Below, one piece after another: positions 24,252 to 32,959 of a DNA stretch of 64,000 nt. The stretch lies in contig NZ_FPEG01000002.1 in assembly GCF_900117395.1 (NCBI RefSeq), positions 372,001 to 436,000 of the forward strand, written 5' to 3'. The position numbers and the translations under genes were made by a program. Below the pieces are notes generated by a model. The model was given only the letters and a program-made list of their open reading frames with translations. It had not been told where the DNA came from and searched no databases. This DNA is from Agrococcus sp. Marseille-P2731 (GTDB taxonomy: Bacteria > Actinomycetota > Actinomycetes > Actinomycetales > Microbacteriaceae). Position 1 is the first letter of the stretch, and each line of letters opens with the position of its first letter.

Positions 24252-24279
24252 GCGGTCGACGCGCTCAGTCGTCGACCGC
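24252..24279. terminator. Hairpin shared by the convergent helicase and pnuC genes
   Basis: GCGGTCGACG at 24252-24261 pairs perfectly with CGTCGACCGC at 24270-24279 around an 8-nt loop. The pnuC stop codon (24265-24267) is inside the loop, so the stem overlaps the last pnuC codons. It is a likely bidirectional terminator. Confidence 0.6.
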
Positions 24280-24966
24280 TGCCACCCGCGGATCGGGCAG
24301 CAGGGTCTCGACGGCGGGCTTCTGGCGCGCCCGCGACCAGACGATGAAGCCGACGAGCGTGAAGGCGCCGTAGAACGCGTACATCACGGCCGTCGCCCAG
24401 TAGCCGGCGCTCAGCAGCAGCGGCACGCCGACGATGTCGACGGCGATCCAGACGAGCCAGAACTCCGTCCAGCCGCGCGCCATGCCGTAGGTCGCCAGCA
24501 GCGAGCCCACGAAGGTCCAGGCGTCGGCCCAGACCGGCTCGTACGAGCCGAGGATGCGGAACAGCGGCGTGATCGCGACGGTGCCGACCACGAGCACGAT
24601 CACGAGCACCGCGCGCTGGCGCCACGAGGCCCAGCGGGGCACGATCTGGCCGTCCGCCGAGCGCGCCTGCCGCCAGCGCCTCCAGCCGTAGATCGCGACG
24701 GCGATGAACATCACCTGTCGCCCGGCCTGGCCGAGCAGGGCGGGCATCTCGTGCGCCGGGTCGAGGAGCGTGCCGAGGAAGACGGTCAGCAGCAGCACGT
24801 TGCCGACGATGCCGACGGGCCACGCCCAGGCGCGGCGAAGCATGCCGCCGAGCGCGCTCGCGAGGCCGAAGGCGTTGCCGACGACCTCGCGCAGCAGCAG
24901 CTCCTGGCCGCCGCCGACCGGGATCGTCGCGGTGTAGAGCGCGACGATCCAGTCGACCGGCTGCAT
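24265..24966 (-). CDS. pnuC: PnuC-family nicotinamide riboside transporter
   Basis: A 233-residue membrane protein with about seven hydrophobic segments. The PnuC signature YGMARGWTEFWLVWIAVDIVGVPLLL lies near residues 160-185 with its Trp/Asp residues. Such proteins import nicotinamide riboside by facilitated diffusion, trapped by phosphorylation. The ATG is 3 bp after the SufT-like stop, so it is the last gene of the suf operon. That is an unexpected partner; a link could be NAD supply, since quinolinate synthase NadA needs an Fe-S cluster. No NadR or riboswitch is seen. Confidence 0.88.
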   Translation of the reverse strand: MQPVDWIVALYTATIPVGGGQELLLREVVGNAFGLASALGGMLRRAWAWPVGIVGNVLLLTVFLGTLLDPAHEMPALLGQAGRQVMFIAVAIYGWRRWRQARSADGQIVPRWASWRQRAVLVIVLVVGTVAITPLFRILGSYEPVWADAWTFVGSLLATYGMARGWTEFWLVWIAVDIVGVPLLLSAGYWATAVMYAFYGAFTLVGFIVWSRARQKPAVETLLPDPRVAAVDD

Positions 24967-24969
24967 GCG

Positions 24970-25302
24970 CTAGATCGTGAAGCCGAGGGCCCGCATCATC
25001 TCGCGACCATCCTCGGTGATGCGCTCGGGCCCCCACGGGGGCATCCACACCCAGTTGATGCGGAACTGCTCGACGTGGCCGTCGAGCTTCTCGGCGATCT
25101 CGGTCTCGATCACGTCGGTCAGCGGGCAGCCGGCCGAGGTGAGCGTCATCGAGATGACGAGGGCATCCTGCTCGTCGTCCCAGGCGAGGTCGTAGATGAG
25201 CCCGAGGTCGACGATGTTGACGTCGAGCTCAGGGTCGACGACATCCTTCAGCGCTTCTGTGAGCGCGTCGAACTTCGCTGCTTCGACCTCGATCAGCGCC
25301 AT
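24970..25302 (-). CDS. SufT/MIP18-type (DUF59) Fe-S assembly factor
   Basis: A 110-residue DUF59 protein that helps Fe-S cluster maturation. The conserved pattern VVDPELDVNIVDLGLIYDL is followed by SMTLTSAGCPLTDVIETEI with the conserved Cys, and by the carboxy WMPPWGPERITEDGREMMRALG. Its ATG overlaps the sufC stop as ATGA, placing it firmly in the suf operon. The usual actinobacterial suf operons end with this gene as well, so the assignment is confident, although the exact step it serves is not defined. Confidence 0.92.
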   Translation of the reverse strand: MALIEVEAAKFDALTEALKDVVDPELDVNIVDLGLIYDLAWDDEQDALVISMTLTSAGCPLTDVIETEIAEKLDGHVEQFRINWVWMPPWGPERITEDGREMMRALGFTI

Positions 25303-26060
25303 CAGACACCTGCCTTCAGGTACCGATCGTAGCCCTCCTCCTCGAGGCGGTGGGCGAGCTCGGGGCCGCCCTGCTCAGCCACGCGGCCGTCGACGAAGAC
25401 ATGCACGTGGTCGGGCTCGATGTAGCGCAGGATGCGCGTGTAGTGCGTGATCAGCAGCACGCCGAGGCCGGTCTCGCCCTTGACGCGATTGACGCCCTCG
25501 GACACGATCCGCAGCGCGTCGACGTCGAGGCCGGAGTCGGTCTCGTCGAGCACGGCGAAGCGGGGGCGGAGCAGCTCGAGCTGCAGGATCTCGTGACGCT
25601 TCTTCTCGCCGCCGGAGAAGCCCTCGTTGACGTTGCGCTCGCCGAAGGAGGAATCCATGCGCAGCTTCTCCATCGCGCCGCGCACGTCGCCGATCCACTC
25701 GCGCACGCGCGGTGCCTCGCCTGCGATCGCCGTCTTCGCGGTGCGCAGGAAGTTCGACACCGTCACCCCGGGGATCTCGACCGGGTACTGCATGGCGAGG
25801 AACAGACCGGCGCGGGCGCGCTCGTCGACGCTCATCTCCAGCACGTCCTCGCCGTCAAGCGTGATCGATCCACCTTCGACGGTGTAGCGCGGGTGCCCGG
25901 CGATCGTGTACGCCAGGGTCGACTTGCCAGAGCCGTTGGGGCCCATGACCGCGTGGATCTCGTCGGAGTTGATGGTCAGGTCGACACCCTTCAGGATGTC
26001 CTTCTTGCCCTGCTCGGTCTCGATCGAGACCTGCAGGTCCTTGATGTCCAGGACGCTCAT
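25302..26060 (-). CDS. sufC: SufC, Fe-S cluster assembly ATPase
   Basis: A 252-residue ABC-type ATPase that powers the SufBCD scaffold. Walker A is GPNGSGKST at about 40-48, the signature is FSGGEKKRHEI and Walker B is FAVLDETDSGLDVDAL, with the SufC-typical Asp-Ser-Gly-Leu-Asp. A switch His is in LLITHYTR. It is separated from the upstream Rieske gene by 49 bp, the widest gap in the operon, and overlaps the SufT-like gene downstream. Confidence 0.96.
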   Translation of the reverse strand: MSVLDIKDLQVSIETEQGKKDILKGVDLTINSDEIHAVMGPNGSGKSTLAYTIAGHPRYTVEGGSITLDGEDVLEMSVDERARAGLFLAMQYPVEIPGVTVSNFLRTAKTAIAGEAPRVREWIGDVRGAMEKLRMDSSFGERNVNEGFSGGEKKRHEILQLELLRPRFAVLDETDSGLDVDALRIVSEGVNRVKGETGLGVLLITHYTRILRYIEPDHVHVFVDGRVAEQGGPELAHRLEEEGYDRYLKAGV

Positions 26061-26109
26061 CGCGCTTCCTTCCTTCGCGGCGGCAGCCGCGACGCAGACG
26101 GGGTCTGCT

Positions 26110-26439
26110 CTAGCTCAGGGTCAGTGGGTTCTTGACGTCGACGAGCACGTCGTCGCCGTCGATGGTCACGGGGAAGACCGGCACGGGCTCGTACGCCGGG
26201 AGGTTCTGCGGCACGCCGGTCCTCAGCGCGAACTGCGAGCCGTGGGCCCAGCACTCGATCGCGTCACCCTCGACGAAGCCCTCGGAGAGGGAGATCTCGC
26301 CGTGGGTGCAGGTGTCGCCGATCGCGTGGATGTCGCCGGCCGAGTCCTTCACGATGGCGATCGCGACGCCATCGAGCTCGACCTTCACAGCCGAGCTCAC
26401 GGCGACGTCCTGCACACCGCACGCGCGCTGTGCGGTCAT
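26110..26439 (-). CDS. Rieske [2Fe-2S] ferredoxin in the suf operon
   Basis: A 109-residue Rieske-type ferredoxin. The two cluster motifs are Cys44-Thr-His46 (DTCTHGEISLSEG) and Cys63-Trp-Ala-His66 (ECWAHGSQFALRTG). There is no membrane anchor, so it is a soluble electron carrier like those of dioxygenases, but it lies between sufD and sufC. It may provide electrons for cluster assembly or repair. This gene position is common in Actinomycetota. The ATG overlaps the sufD stop as ATGA. Confidence 0.92.
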   Translation of the reverse strand: MTAQRACGVQDVAVSSAVKVELDGVAIAIVKDSAGDIHAIGDTCTHGEISLSEGFVEGDAIECWAHGSQFALRTGVPQNLPAYEPVPVFPVTIDGDDVLVDVKNPLTLS

Positions 26440-27674
26440 GCGCCAGCCTTCGACGCCGGCGCGAGGCCTGCACCGCGGCGCAGCTCCTCGTCGATCGCCT
26501 CCGCGAGGCGCTCCTCGATCTCGGGCACGCCGATCTTCTGCACGATCTCCATCAGGAAGCCGATCACCACGAGGCGACGCGCCTCCTCCTCGTCGATGCC
26601 GCGCGACTGCAGGTAGAACAGCTGCTCGTCGTCGAAGCGGCCGGTGGCCGAGGCGTGACCGGCACCGGCGATGTCGCCGGTCTTGATCTCGAGGTTCGGG
26701 ATGCTGTCGGCTCGCGCACCGTCGGTCAGCACGAGGTTCTGGTTCTTCTCGTAGCTGTCGGTGCCGGTCGCGTCGCTGCCGATCAGCACGTCGCCGATCC
26801 ACACCGAGCGTGCGCCCGTGCCCTGCAGGGCGCCCTTGTAGAGCACGTCGCCGCGCGTCTCCACGCCCTCGTGGTACATGAAGACCTGGCTCTCGATGTG
26901 CTGTCCCGCATCCGAGAACGACAGGCCGAACATCTCGCCCTCGGCACGGTGACCCGCGAGGCGCATCGACGGGTTGACCCGCACGACGCCGCCGCCGAAC
27001 GAGACCACCATGTGCTTCAGGTAGGCGCCGTCGCCGACGACCGCCTGGTGCGCGGCGGCGTGGACGGTGTCGTCCTGCCAGTCCTGCACCGAGATGAGCG
27101 TCAGGCGAGCGCCCTCGCGCACGATGATCTCGAGGTTCTGCGCGTACTGCGCCGAGCCCGAGTGGTGCAGCACCACCGTGCTCACCGAGCCGGGCATGGC
27201 CTCGACGACGATGTGCGCGTTCGCGTGGCGGTCGGCGCCCGTGCCGTGCAGGCGGGCGATGACGGGCTCGGCGAGCACCTCGCCCTCTGGCAGGCGGATG
27301 TGGAGCGCGTCCTCGCAGCGCTTCCACGCGATCGCGCTGACGACGTCCTCCGGGCGGAAGACCTCGCCGCGGACGGCGGCCTCGAGGCCGCTGGAGGCCA
27401 CGAGCAGGCCGCGTGCCTCGAGCCCCGCGAGGTCGTAGTCGATGCCGGAGGCGTCGCCCGTCTCGGTCTCCTCGTCGACGAACAGCGGCGCCAGGCGCTT
27501 CGTGTCGGAGAGCTTCCAGTTCACCTCGCGCCCCGTGGGGGTGCCGAAGTCAGCCGGATCGAAGGACGTCGGGCGCTCGGAGCGCGTCTGGATGGGGACG
27601 AAGCGCTCCGCCGGGTCGGCGGTCGCCAGGTGGGCCGGCACCAGGTGGTTCGGTGTGGTGTCAGTCGCAGTCAT
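26436..27674 (-). CDS. sufD: SufD, Fe-S cluster scaffold subunit
   Basis: A 412-residue SufD, partner of SufB in the SufBC2D scaffold. It has the beta-helix core and the conserved carboxy region GRFDDEQLFYLQSRGIDEEEARRLVVIGFL, with the His/Cys sites less conserved than in SufB, as usual. The ATG at 27672-27674 overlaps the sufB stop. An acidic/alanine-rich carboxy tail ends in the overlap with the Rieske gene. Confidence 0.95.
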   Translation of the reverse strand: MTATDTTPNHLVPAHLATADPAERFVPIQTRSERPTSFDPADFGTPTGREVNWKLSDTKRLAPLFVDEETETGDASGIDYDLAGLEARGLLVASSGLEAAVRGEVFRPEDVVSAIAWKRCEDALHIRLPEGEVLAEPVIARLHGTGADRHANAHIVVEAMPGSVSTVVLHHSGSAQYAQNLEIIVREGARLTLISVQDWQDDTVHAAAHQAVVGDGAYLKHMVVSFGGGVVRVNPSMRLAGHRAEGEMFGLSFSDAGQHIESQVFMYHEGVETRGDVLYKGALQGTGARSVWIGDVLIGSDATGTDSYEKNQNLVLTDGARADSIPNLEIKTGDIAGAGHASATGRFDDEQLFYLQSRGIDEEEARRLVVIGFLMEIVQKIGVPEIEERLAEAIDEELRRGAGLAPASKAGA

Positions 27675-29092
27675 CAGCCGACGGATCCTTCCATGCTCAT
27701 CTCGATGAGCTTGTTGAGCTCGAGGGCGTACTCCATGGGCAGCTCGCGCGCGATCGGCTCGATGAAGCCGCGCACGATCATCGCCATCGCCTCGGTCTCC
27801 TCGAGGCCGCGCGACATGAGGTAGAACAGCTGCTCCTCGCTCACCTTCGACACGGTCGCCTCGTGGCCGAGCACCACGTCGTCGACCCGGATGTCGATGG
27901 CCGGGTAGGTGTCGGAGCGCGAGATGGTGTCGACCAGCAGCGCGTCGCAGACGACGCTGTTGGCCGAGTGGTGAGCGTTGGCGTCCACGCGGACCTCGCC
28001 GCGGTAGCCGGCGCGGCCACCACCGCGGGCGATCGACTTCGAGACGATCGACGACGTCGTGTACGGCGCCATGTGGACCATCTTGGCGCCGGCGTCCTGG
28101 TGCTGGCCGGGGCCTGCGAAGGCCACCGAGAGCGTCTCGCCCTTGGCGCGCTCGCCCACGAGGTAGATCGACGGGTACTTCATCGTCACCTTGGAGCCGA
28201 TGTTGCCGTCGATCCACTCCATCGTCGCGCCCTCTTCGGCGATCGCGCGCTTCGTGACGAGGTTGTAGACGTTGTTCGACCAGTTCTGGATCGTCGTGTA
28301 GCGCACGCGGGCGTTCTTCTTCACGATGATCTCGACGACCGCGGAGTGCAGCGAGTCGGACGAGTAGATCGGTGCCGTGCAGCCCTCGATGTAGTGCACG
28401 TACGAGCCCTCGTCGGCGATGATGAGCGTGCGCTCGAACTGGCCCATGTTCTCGGTGTTGATGCGGAAGTAGGCCTGCAGCGGGATCTCGACGTGGACGC
28501 CCTTCGGCACGTAGACGAACGAACCGCCCGACCACACCGCCGTGTTCAGCGCGGCGAACTTGTTGTCGCCCGCAGGGATCACGGTGCCGAAGTACTCCTC
28601 GAAGAACTCGGGGTGCTCCTTGAGCGCCGTGTCGGTGTCCATGAAGATGACGCCCTGGGCCTCGAGGTCGGCCTGGATCGAGTGGAACACGACCTCGGAC
28701 TCGTACTGCGCGGCGACACCGGAGACGAGCCGCTTCTTCTCGGCCTCAGGGATGCCGAGGCGGTCGTAGGTGTTGCGGATGTCCTCCGGGAGGTCCTCCC
28801 AGGTCTGCGCCTGGCGCTCCGTGGAGCGCACGAAGTACTTGATGTTGTCGAAGTCGATGCCGGAGATGTCGGCACCCCACGTCGGCATCGGCTTGCGCTC
28901 GAACAGCTGCAGGCCCTTGAGCCGGCGCTCGAGCATCCAGTCGGACTCGCTCTTGAGCTCGGAGATCTCGCGGACCACCTGCTCGCTCAGTCCTCGCTTG
29001 GCGATGGCTCCGGCTTCGTCGGAGTCATGCCACCCGAACTCGTACTGCCCCAGGCTCTCGAGCTCGGGCCGGTCGATCAGGACGTCGGACAT
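27674..29092 (-). CDS. sufB: SufB, Fe-S cluster scaffold subunit
   Basis: A 472-residue SufB, the first gene of the suf operon. Conserved regions include [55 protein letters not shown] with the conserved Cys, and the carboxy [14 protein letters not shown]. The ATG at 29090-29092 is preceded by a strong GAGGGGGAG Shine-Dalgarno. No intein is present, unlike M. tuberculosis SufB. No sufR-type regulator, sufS or sufU lies in this window next to it, so cysteine desulfurase must come from elsewhere. Confidence 0.97.
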   Translation of the reverse strand: MSDVLIDRPELESLGQYEFGWHDSDEAGAIAKRGLSEQVVREISELKSESDWMLERRLKGLQLFERKPMPTWGADISGIDFDNIKYFVRSTERQAQTWEDLPEDIRNTYDRLGIPEAEKKRLVSGVAAQYESEVVFHSIQADLEAQGVIFMDTDTALKEHPEFFEEYFGTVIPAGDNKFAALNTAVWSGGSFVYVPKGVHVEIPLQAYFRINTENMGQFERTLIIADEGSYVHYIEGCTAPIYSSDSLHSAVVEIIVKKNARVRYTTIQNWSNNVYNLVTKRAIAEEGATMEWIDGNIGSKVTMKYPSIYLVGERAKGETLSVAFAGPGQHQDAGAKMVHMAPYTTSSIVSKSIARGGGRAGYRGEVRVDANAHHSANSVVCDALLVDTISRSDTYPAIDIRVDDVVLGHEATVSKVSEEQLFYLMSRGLEETEAMAMIVRGFIEPIARELPMEYALELNKLIEMSMEGSVG

Positions 29093-29116
29093 CAGCTCCC
29101 CCTCTCTACGCTTCAC

Positions 29117-29124
29117 ATCTATAA
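29117..29124 (-). promoter_or_regulatory. AT-rich -10 (TTATAGAT) of the suf operon
   Basis: TTATAGAT lies 24 nt before the sufB ATG in otherwise GC-rich DNA and leaves room for the strong Shine-Dalgarno. No SufR/IscR-like palindrome was noticed. Confidence 0.45.
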
Positions 29125-29283
29125 CCCGGCGGTGCTCCACGGCATTCCGCGCGACCCTCGAACCCTCGCGAACAGGCCATACTGGAAGGGCCTTCGCACA
29201 TGCCTCGCCGCTGCTCGCGGCACGGGGGTTCGGAGCCGATGGGCTCCCCTTGATCCTATCGCGAACGGCAGGAGAGGTGCACT

Positions 29284-30198
29284 GTGCTCACGCGCTCGCG
29301 CAGCCTGATGGTCGCGGCCTGGACGACCCTCGTCACGCAGATCGTCATCGTCGGGACCGGCGGGGCGGTCAGGCTCACCGGTTCGGGGCTCGGATGCTCC
29401 GAGTGGCCCAACTGCGTGCCGGGCTCGTTCGTGCCCGTGCCCGAGCAGGGCATCCACGGGGTGATCGAGTTCGGCAACCGCGTCTGGGGCGGCGTCGTGG
29501 TGGTCGTCGCGCTCATCATGCTCGTGCTCGCGATCCGGCAGCACGCCCGACGCACCGTCGTCACGCTCGCCGCGCTCATCCTCGGCCTGTCCATCCTCCA
29601 GGCGCTCATCGGCGCCGTCGTGGTCTGGATGGAGCTGCGCCCCGACACCGTCGGCATCCACTTCTTCATCTCCGTCATCCTGGTGGCGCTCGCCGCGGTG
29701 CTCACCTGGAAGGTGGTGGCCGGGGCGCGTGGCCCGAAGGTCGCGCCGCGGTGGCAGACGATGCTCGTGCACCTCACGACGGTCGTGCTCGCCGTCGTGA
29801 TCGTCGTCGGCGTGCTCACCACCGGCTCCGGCCCGCACGCGGGCGACGGCGGCGCCGCCCGCAACGGCCTCGATCCGGCCGTCATGCAGCACGTGCACGC
29901 CTGGCCCGGCTACGCGCTGCTGGCGCTCGTGCTCGGGGTGGTGGTCGCGGCAGCCGCCCGGGGGCCTCGCGCGCACCTGCGCTGGTCGCTCGCGCTGCTC
30001 GGCGTGATCCTGGTGCAGATCGTGGTGGGCATCGTGCAGTCGCGCACCGGCCTGCCGATCCTGCTCGTCGGGATCCACATGGTGCTCTCGGTGATCACGA
30101 CGGCGCTCGGCGTCGCGGTGGTGCTCTCGCTGCGCCCCTCCGCCGAGGCCGCCGAGCCGCGCGACGACAGCCGCGCGCTGGCAAGATCGGGCGCATGA
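29284..30198 (+). CDS. ctaA: Heme A synthase (CtaA/COX15 family)
   Basis: A 304-residue membrane protein with eight hydrophobic segments that oxidises the C8 methyl of heme O to make heme A. The Cys pair Cys38/Cys44 (GCSEWPNC) in the first outer loop matches the Bacillus-type CtaA. Heme-ligand His residues are in [27 protein letters not shown] and GIHMVLSV, and the Glu in IEFGNR is conserved. The GTG start has AGGAGAGG upstream. It is co-transcribed with the phosphatase gene downstream (ATGA overlap). It works after CtaB. Confidence 0.94.
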   Translation: MLTRSRSLMVAAWTTLVTQIVIVGTGGAVRLTGSGLGCSEWPNCVPGSFVPVPEQGIHGVIEFGNRVWGGVVVVVALIMLVLAIRQHARRTVVTLAALILGLSILQALIGAVVVWMELRPDTVGIHFFISVILVALAAVLTWKVVAGARGPKVAPRWQTMLVHLTTVVLAVVIVVGVLTTGSGPHAGDGGAARNGLDPAVMQHVHAWPGYALLALVLGVVVAAAARGPRAHLRWSLALLGVILVQIVVGIVQSRTGLPILLVGIHMVLSVITTALGVAVVLSLRPSAEAAEPRDDSRALARSGA

Positions 30199-31196
30199 CG
30201 CGCGCACTCCCCCGGCCCACGCCGCGCAGCGAGAGGCCGGAGGACGGCTCGATCGGCGCGGTGCAGCACGGCGCGCGCCTGGGCGTGCTCGACATCGGCT
30301 CGAACACCGTGCACCTGCTCATCGTCGATGTGCGGCTGGGCGGCCGGCCGGTGCCGCAGCGCTCGCACAAGCTGACCCTGCGGCTCATGCGCTACCTCGA
30401 CGATCAGGGCGCCATCGACGACGAGGGCGTCGCCGCGCTGCTCGCTGCGATCGGCGAGTGCGCCGAGATCGCTCGCGGCGAGCGCCTCGACGACTTCGTG
30501 GTGATGGCGACGAGCGCGCTGCGGGAGGCGGCGAACGGCGAGGAGGTCATCGCCAGGATCGAGCGCGAGGCCGACGTCAGCCTCGACATCCTCTCCGGCC
30601 CCGACGAGGCCCGCCTCACCTCCCTCGCCGTGCGCCGCTGGTTCGGCTGGTCGGCGGGGCGCATCCTGCTGCTGGACATCGGCGGCGGGTCGCTCGAGAT
30701 CGCCAGTGGGCAGGATGAGGAGCCCGACGTCGCCATCTCGGTGCCGCTCGGCGCCGGCCGGTCGACGGTCGGGTTCTTCCACGCCGATCCGCCGTCGCTC
30801 ATCGACCAGCGCGCGCTGCGGATGTACGCCAAGAGCGTGCTGGACGACGCGGTCTCGCAGGTCAAGCCCTTCGGCAGGCCCGATCACGTGGTCGGCTCGT
30901 CGAAGACCATCCGATCGCTCGCCCGGCTCGCCGGCAACCTGATGCCGGGCGTGGGCGACGCCGATCGCGCCGTCCTGAGCCGCAAGCAGCTGGACGACTG
31001 GCTGCCGCGGCTCGCGAAGATGGATGCGGACTCTCGCGCCGCGCTCCCGGGCATCACCCCCGATCGCACCTTCCAGGTGATCGCCGGCGGCATCGTGCTC
31101 TCGGAGGCGATGCGAGCCTTCGGCATCAAGTCGCTCGACGTCAGCCCCTGGGCGCTGCGCGAGGGCCGCCTGCTGCAGATGCTCGACCGGGTCTGA
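30195..31196 (+). CDS. Ppx/GppA-family phosphatase
   Basis: A 333-residue actin-fold phosphatase (exopolyphosphatase/pppGpp phosphohydrolase family). Motifs are LGVLDIGSNTVHLLIVD near residue 30, MATSALREAANGEE, and LLLDIGGGSLEIASG. The carboxy HD-like domain of long Ppx enzymes is missing, as is usual for the short actinobacterial Ppx1/Ppx2 type. The ATG overlaps the ctaA stop. Whether it acts on polyphosphate or (p)ppGpp cannot be decided from sequence. Confidence 0.9.
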   Translation: MTRALPRPTPRSERPEDGSIGAVQHGARLGVLDIGSNTVHLLIVDVRLGGRPVPQRSHKLTLRLMRYLDDQGAIDDEGVAALLAAIGECAEIARGERLDDFVVMATSALREAANGEEVIARIEREADVSLDILSGPDEARLTSLAVRRWFGWSAGRILLLDIGGGSLEIASGQDEEPDVAISVPLGAGRSTVGFFHADPPSLIDQRALRMYAKSVLDDAVSQVKPFGRPDHVVGSSKTIRSLARLAGNLMPGVGDADRAVLSRKQLDDWLPRLAKMDADSRAALPGITPDRTFQVIAGGIVLSEAMRAFGIKSLDVSPWALREGRLLQMLDRV

Positions 31197-31198
31197 TC

Positions 31199-31735
31199 GT
31201 GCTCGCCGCACTCGAGCTCCCCTGCGCGCTGGAACTGCCTCGAGCGTCGCGTGCGGGCTATGTCCTCCGGCGCGGAGTCCACGCGGATCTCGTGGCTCTC
31301 GTGGCGCTGCTGGTCGACGACGAGCTCGCGGCCGCTCGCGGTGAGACGCCGGATGCCTCGCCGGCGACCCGCTACATCACTGCGCTCGCCGAGGTGCTGG
31401 CCGAGCCGTCGAACGAGCTCGTCGTCGCCATCGACGCCGAGGGGCAGCTCGCGGCCACGATGCAGCTCACCCGCATCCCCGGGCTCGCGCGCCGCGGCGC
31501 GACGCGGTTGCAGATCGAGGCAGTGCGCGTCGGCGCCCAGCACCGCGCGGCCGGGCTCGGCACCGCGATGATGCAGTGGGCGATGGGGCCCGCGGCGGTG
31601 GCGACCGGGAGCGCGCTCGTGCAGCTGACGTCGGACGAGCAGCGGCCGGATGCGCACCGATTCTACGAGCGACTGGGGTTCGTGGGGTCGCACCGCGGGT
31701 TCAAGTGGGAGGTCGGACCGGCCTTGCGCGACTGA
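31199..31735 (+). CDS. GNAT-family N-acetyltransferase
   Basis: A 178-residue acetyltransferase. The acetyl-CoA loop (Q/R-x-x-G-x-G/A) reads AQHRAAGLGTAM at about residues 118-130, preceded by the strand IEAVRVG. The carboxy signature RFYERLGFVGSHRGFKWEV is typical. The GTG start at 31199 is 2 bp after the phosphatase stop, so it is the third gene of the ctaA operon. The substrate is unknown. Confidence 0.88.
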   Translation: MLAALELPCALELPRASRAGYVLRRGVHADLVALVALLVDDELAAARGETPDASPATRYITALAEVLAEPSNELVVAIDAEGQLAATMQLTRIPGLARRGATRLQIEAVRVGAQHRAAGLGTAMMQWAMGPAAVATGSALVQLTSDEQRPDAHRFYERLGFVGSHRGFKWEVGPALRD

Positions 31736-31739
31736 CCCT

Positions 31740-31831
31740 TCGACGCGCTCTGCGCGCTGCGCGCGCAGAGCGGCTCGAGGAGCTGGCCTGGTCACTGAGC
31801 CGTTGCGCGCCCGCAGGGCCCAGCGCGTCGA
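31740..31831. repeat. Compound palindromic intergenic element (probable terminator)
   Basis: An outer 10-bp inverted repeat (TCGACGCGCT at 31740-31749 with 31822-31831) encloses a perfect 11-bp hairpin CGCTCTGCGCG/CGCGCAGAGCG at 31746-31772 with a 5-nt loop. GGCTCGAGGAGC and GGTCACTGAGCCG lie in between. The element fills the gap between the convergent GNAT and ctaB genes. Its GCTCGAGGAGC and CGCCCGCAGGGC-like parts resemble the element near 8.6 kb. Confidence 0.8.
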
Positions 31832-32773
31832 CTAGAAGGGCAGCAGCGGGTCGACGCCGACCGCGAGGAAGATGAGCGTCAGGTAGGTGTTCGAGGCGTG
31901 GAAGACGCGCATCGCGCGCAGCTCCGAGGCGCCGGCGATCGCGCGGCCGTAGAGCGCGTGCGACTCCCCGATGAACCAGGCGCCCGCGATCACCGCGATG
32001 GCCGAGTACAGCAGCCCCATGCCCGCGACCGGGATGAGCAGCAGCGTGCACGCGAGCGATGCCCAGGCGTAGAGGATGACCTGGATGCCCACCATCTGCT
32101 TGCCGCGCACGACACCCAGCATCGGCACATCCGCCGCCTCGTAGTCGTCGCGGTACTTCATCGACAGCGGCCAGTAGTGCGCCGGCGTCCAGAGGAAGAC
32201 GAGCGTGAAGAGGATCCACGCGGGCCAATCGAGCGTGCCGGTGACACCGGCCCAGCCGATGACGACCGGGAAGCAGCCCGCGATGCCGCCCCAGACGATG
32301 TTCTGCTCGGTGCGGCGCTTGAGCAGCATCGTGTAGATCAGGACGTAGAAGGCGATGGCGGCGACCGACAGCCCAGCGGCGAGCGGCGTCGCGAACACCC
32401 ACAGCACGGCGGTCGAGACGACCGCGAGCGTCCACGCGAACACGCGCGCCTCGGCGACCGACAGGGTGCCGGTCACGAGCGGGCGCTGCTGCGTGCGGCG
32501 CATGACCCGGTCGATGTCGCGGTCGAGGATCATGTTGAACGCATTGGCGCTGCCTGCGCTCAGGAACCCGCCGATGAGCGTCGCGACGAGCGCACCGATC
32601 GGCGGCACGCCGCCGGCAGCGAGGAACATCGTCGGCAGCGCCGTGATGAGCAGCAGCTCGATCACGCGCGGCTTCGTCAGCGCGACGTAGGCCTTCGCCT
32701 TGACGGCGAACCGGGATGCCTGCTGCCCTTCGTCCGCGGGCGTGGTGACGCCGGGCGAAGCCGTGTTCGACAT
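31832..32773 (-). CDS. ctaB: Protoheme IX farnesyltransferase (heme O synthase)
   Basis: A 313-residue UbiA-superfamily prenyltransferase that farnesylates heme B to heme O. The Asp-rich motif [23 protein letters not shown] (about residues 80-102) and the second motif [13 protein letters not shown] are present, with about nine helices. The ATG at 32771-32773 is preferred over one 17 codons upstream, because that ATG sits inside the presumed -10 box. It is divergent from tkt, the same arrangement as in M. tuberculosis. CtaA in this window uses its product. Confidence 0.94.
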   Translation of the reverse strand: MSNTASPGVTTPADEGQQASRFAVKAKAYVALTKPRVIELLLITALPTMFLAAGGVPPIGALVATLIGGFLSAGSANAFNMILDRDIDRVMRRTQQRPLVTGTLSVAEARVFAWTLAVVSTAVLWVFATPLAAGLSVAAIAFYVLIYTMLLKRRTEQNIVWGGIAGCFPVVIGWAGVTGTLDWPAWILFTLVFLWTPAHYWPLSMKYRDDYEAADVPMLGVVRGKQMVGIQVILYAWASLACTLLLIPVAGMGLLYSAIAVIAGAWFIGESHALYGRAIAGASELRAMRVFHASNTYLTLIFLAVGVDPLLPF

Positions 32774-32822
32774 ATGCAGCGGGATCCGTTCAGACGAGGT
32801 CAGGGGCCGTGAGCCAGCCTCC

Positions 32823-32828
32823 ATCCTA
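32823..32828 (-). promoter_or_regulatory. -10 box (TAGGAT) of ctaB
   Basis: TAGGAT lies 49 nt before the chosen ATG and overlaps an upstream in-frame ATG, which argues against that longer start. Confidence 0.4.
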
Positions 32829-32885
32829 TCGGACGCGCGGCGTCACGCTGCGGGTTCGGACCCGCGCCCGGATGCACGTGCTCAC

Positions 32886-32891
32886 TATGCT
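32886..32891 (+). promoter_or_regulatory. -10-like box (TATGCT) of the pentose-phosphate operon
   Basis: TATGCT lies 68 nt before the tkt start, which leaves a leader carrying the AAGGAG Shine-Dalgarno. No clear -35 is seen. Confidence 0.35.
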
Positions 32892-32959
32892 GGAGGGGTC
32901 GCAACGTCTGTCCCGCAGCGGCCCGCCGATGGCGTGGGCTGCCCGATGAAGGAGCCTCC

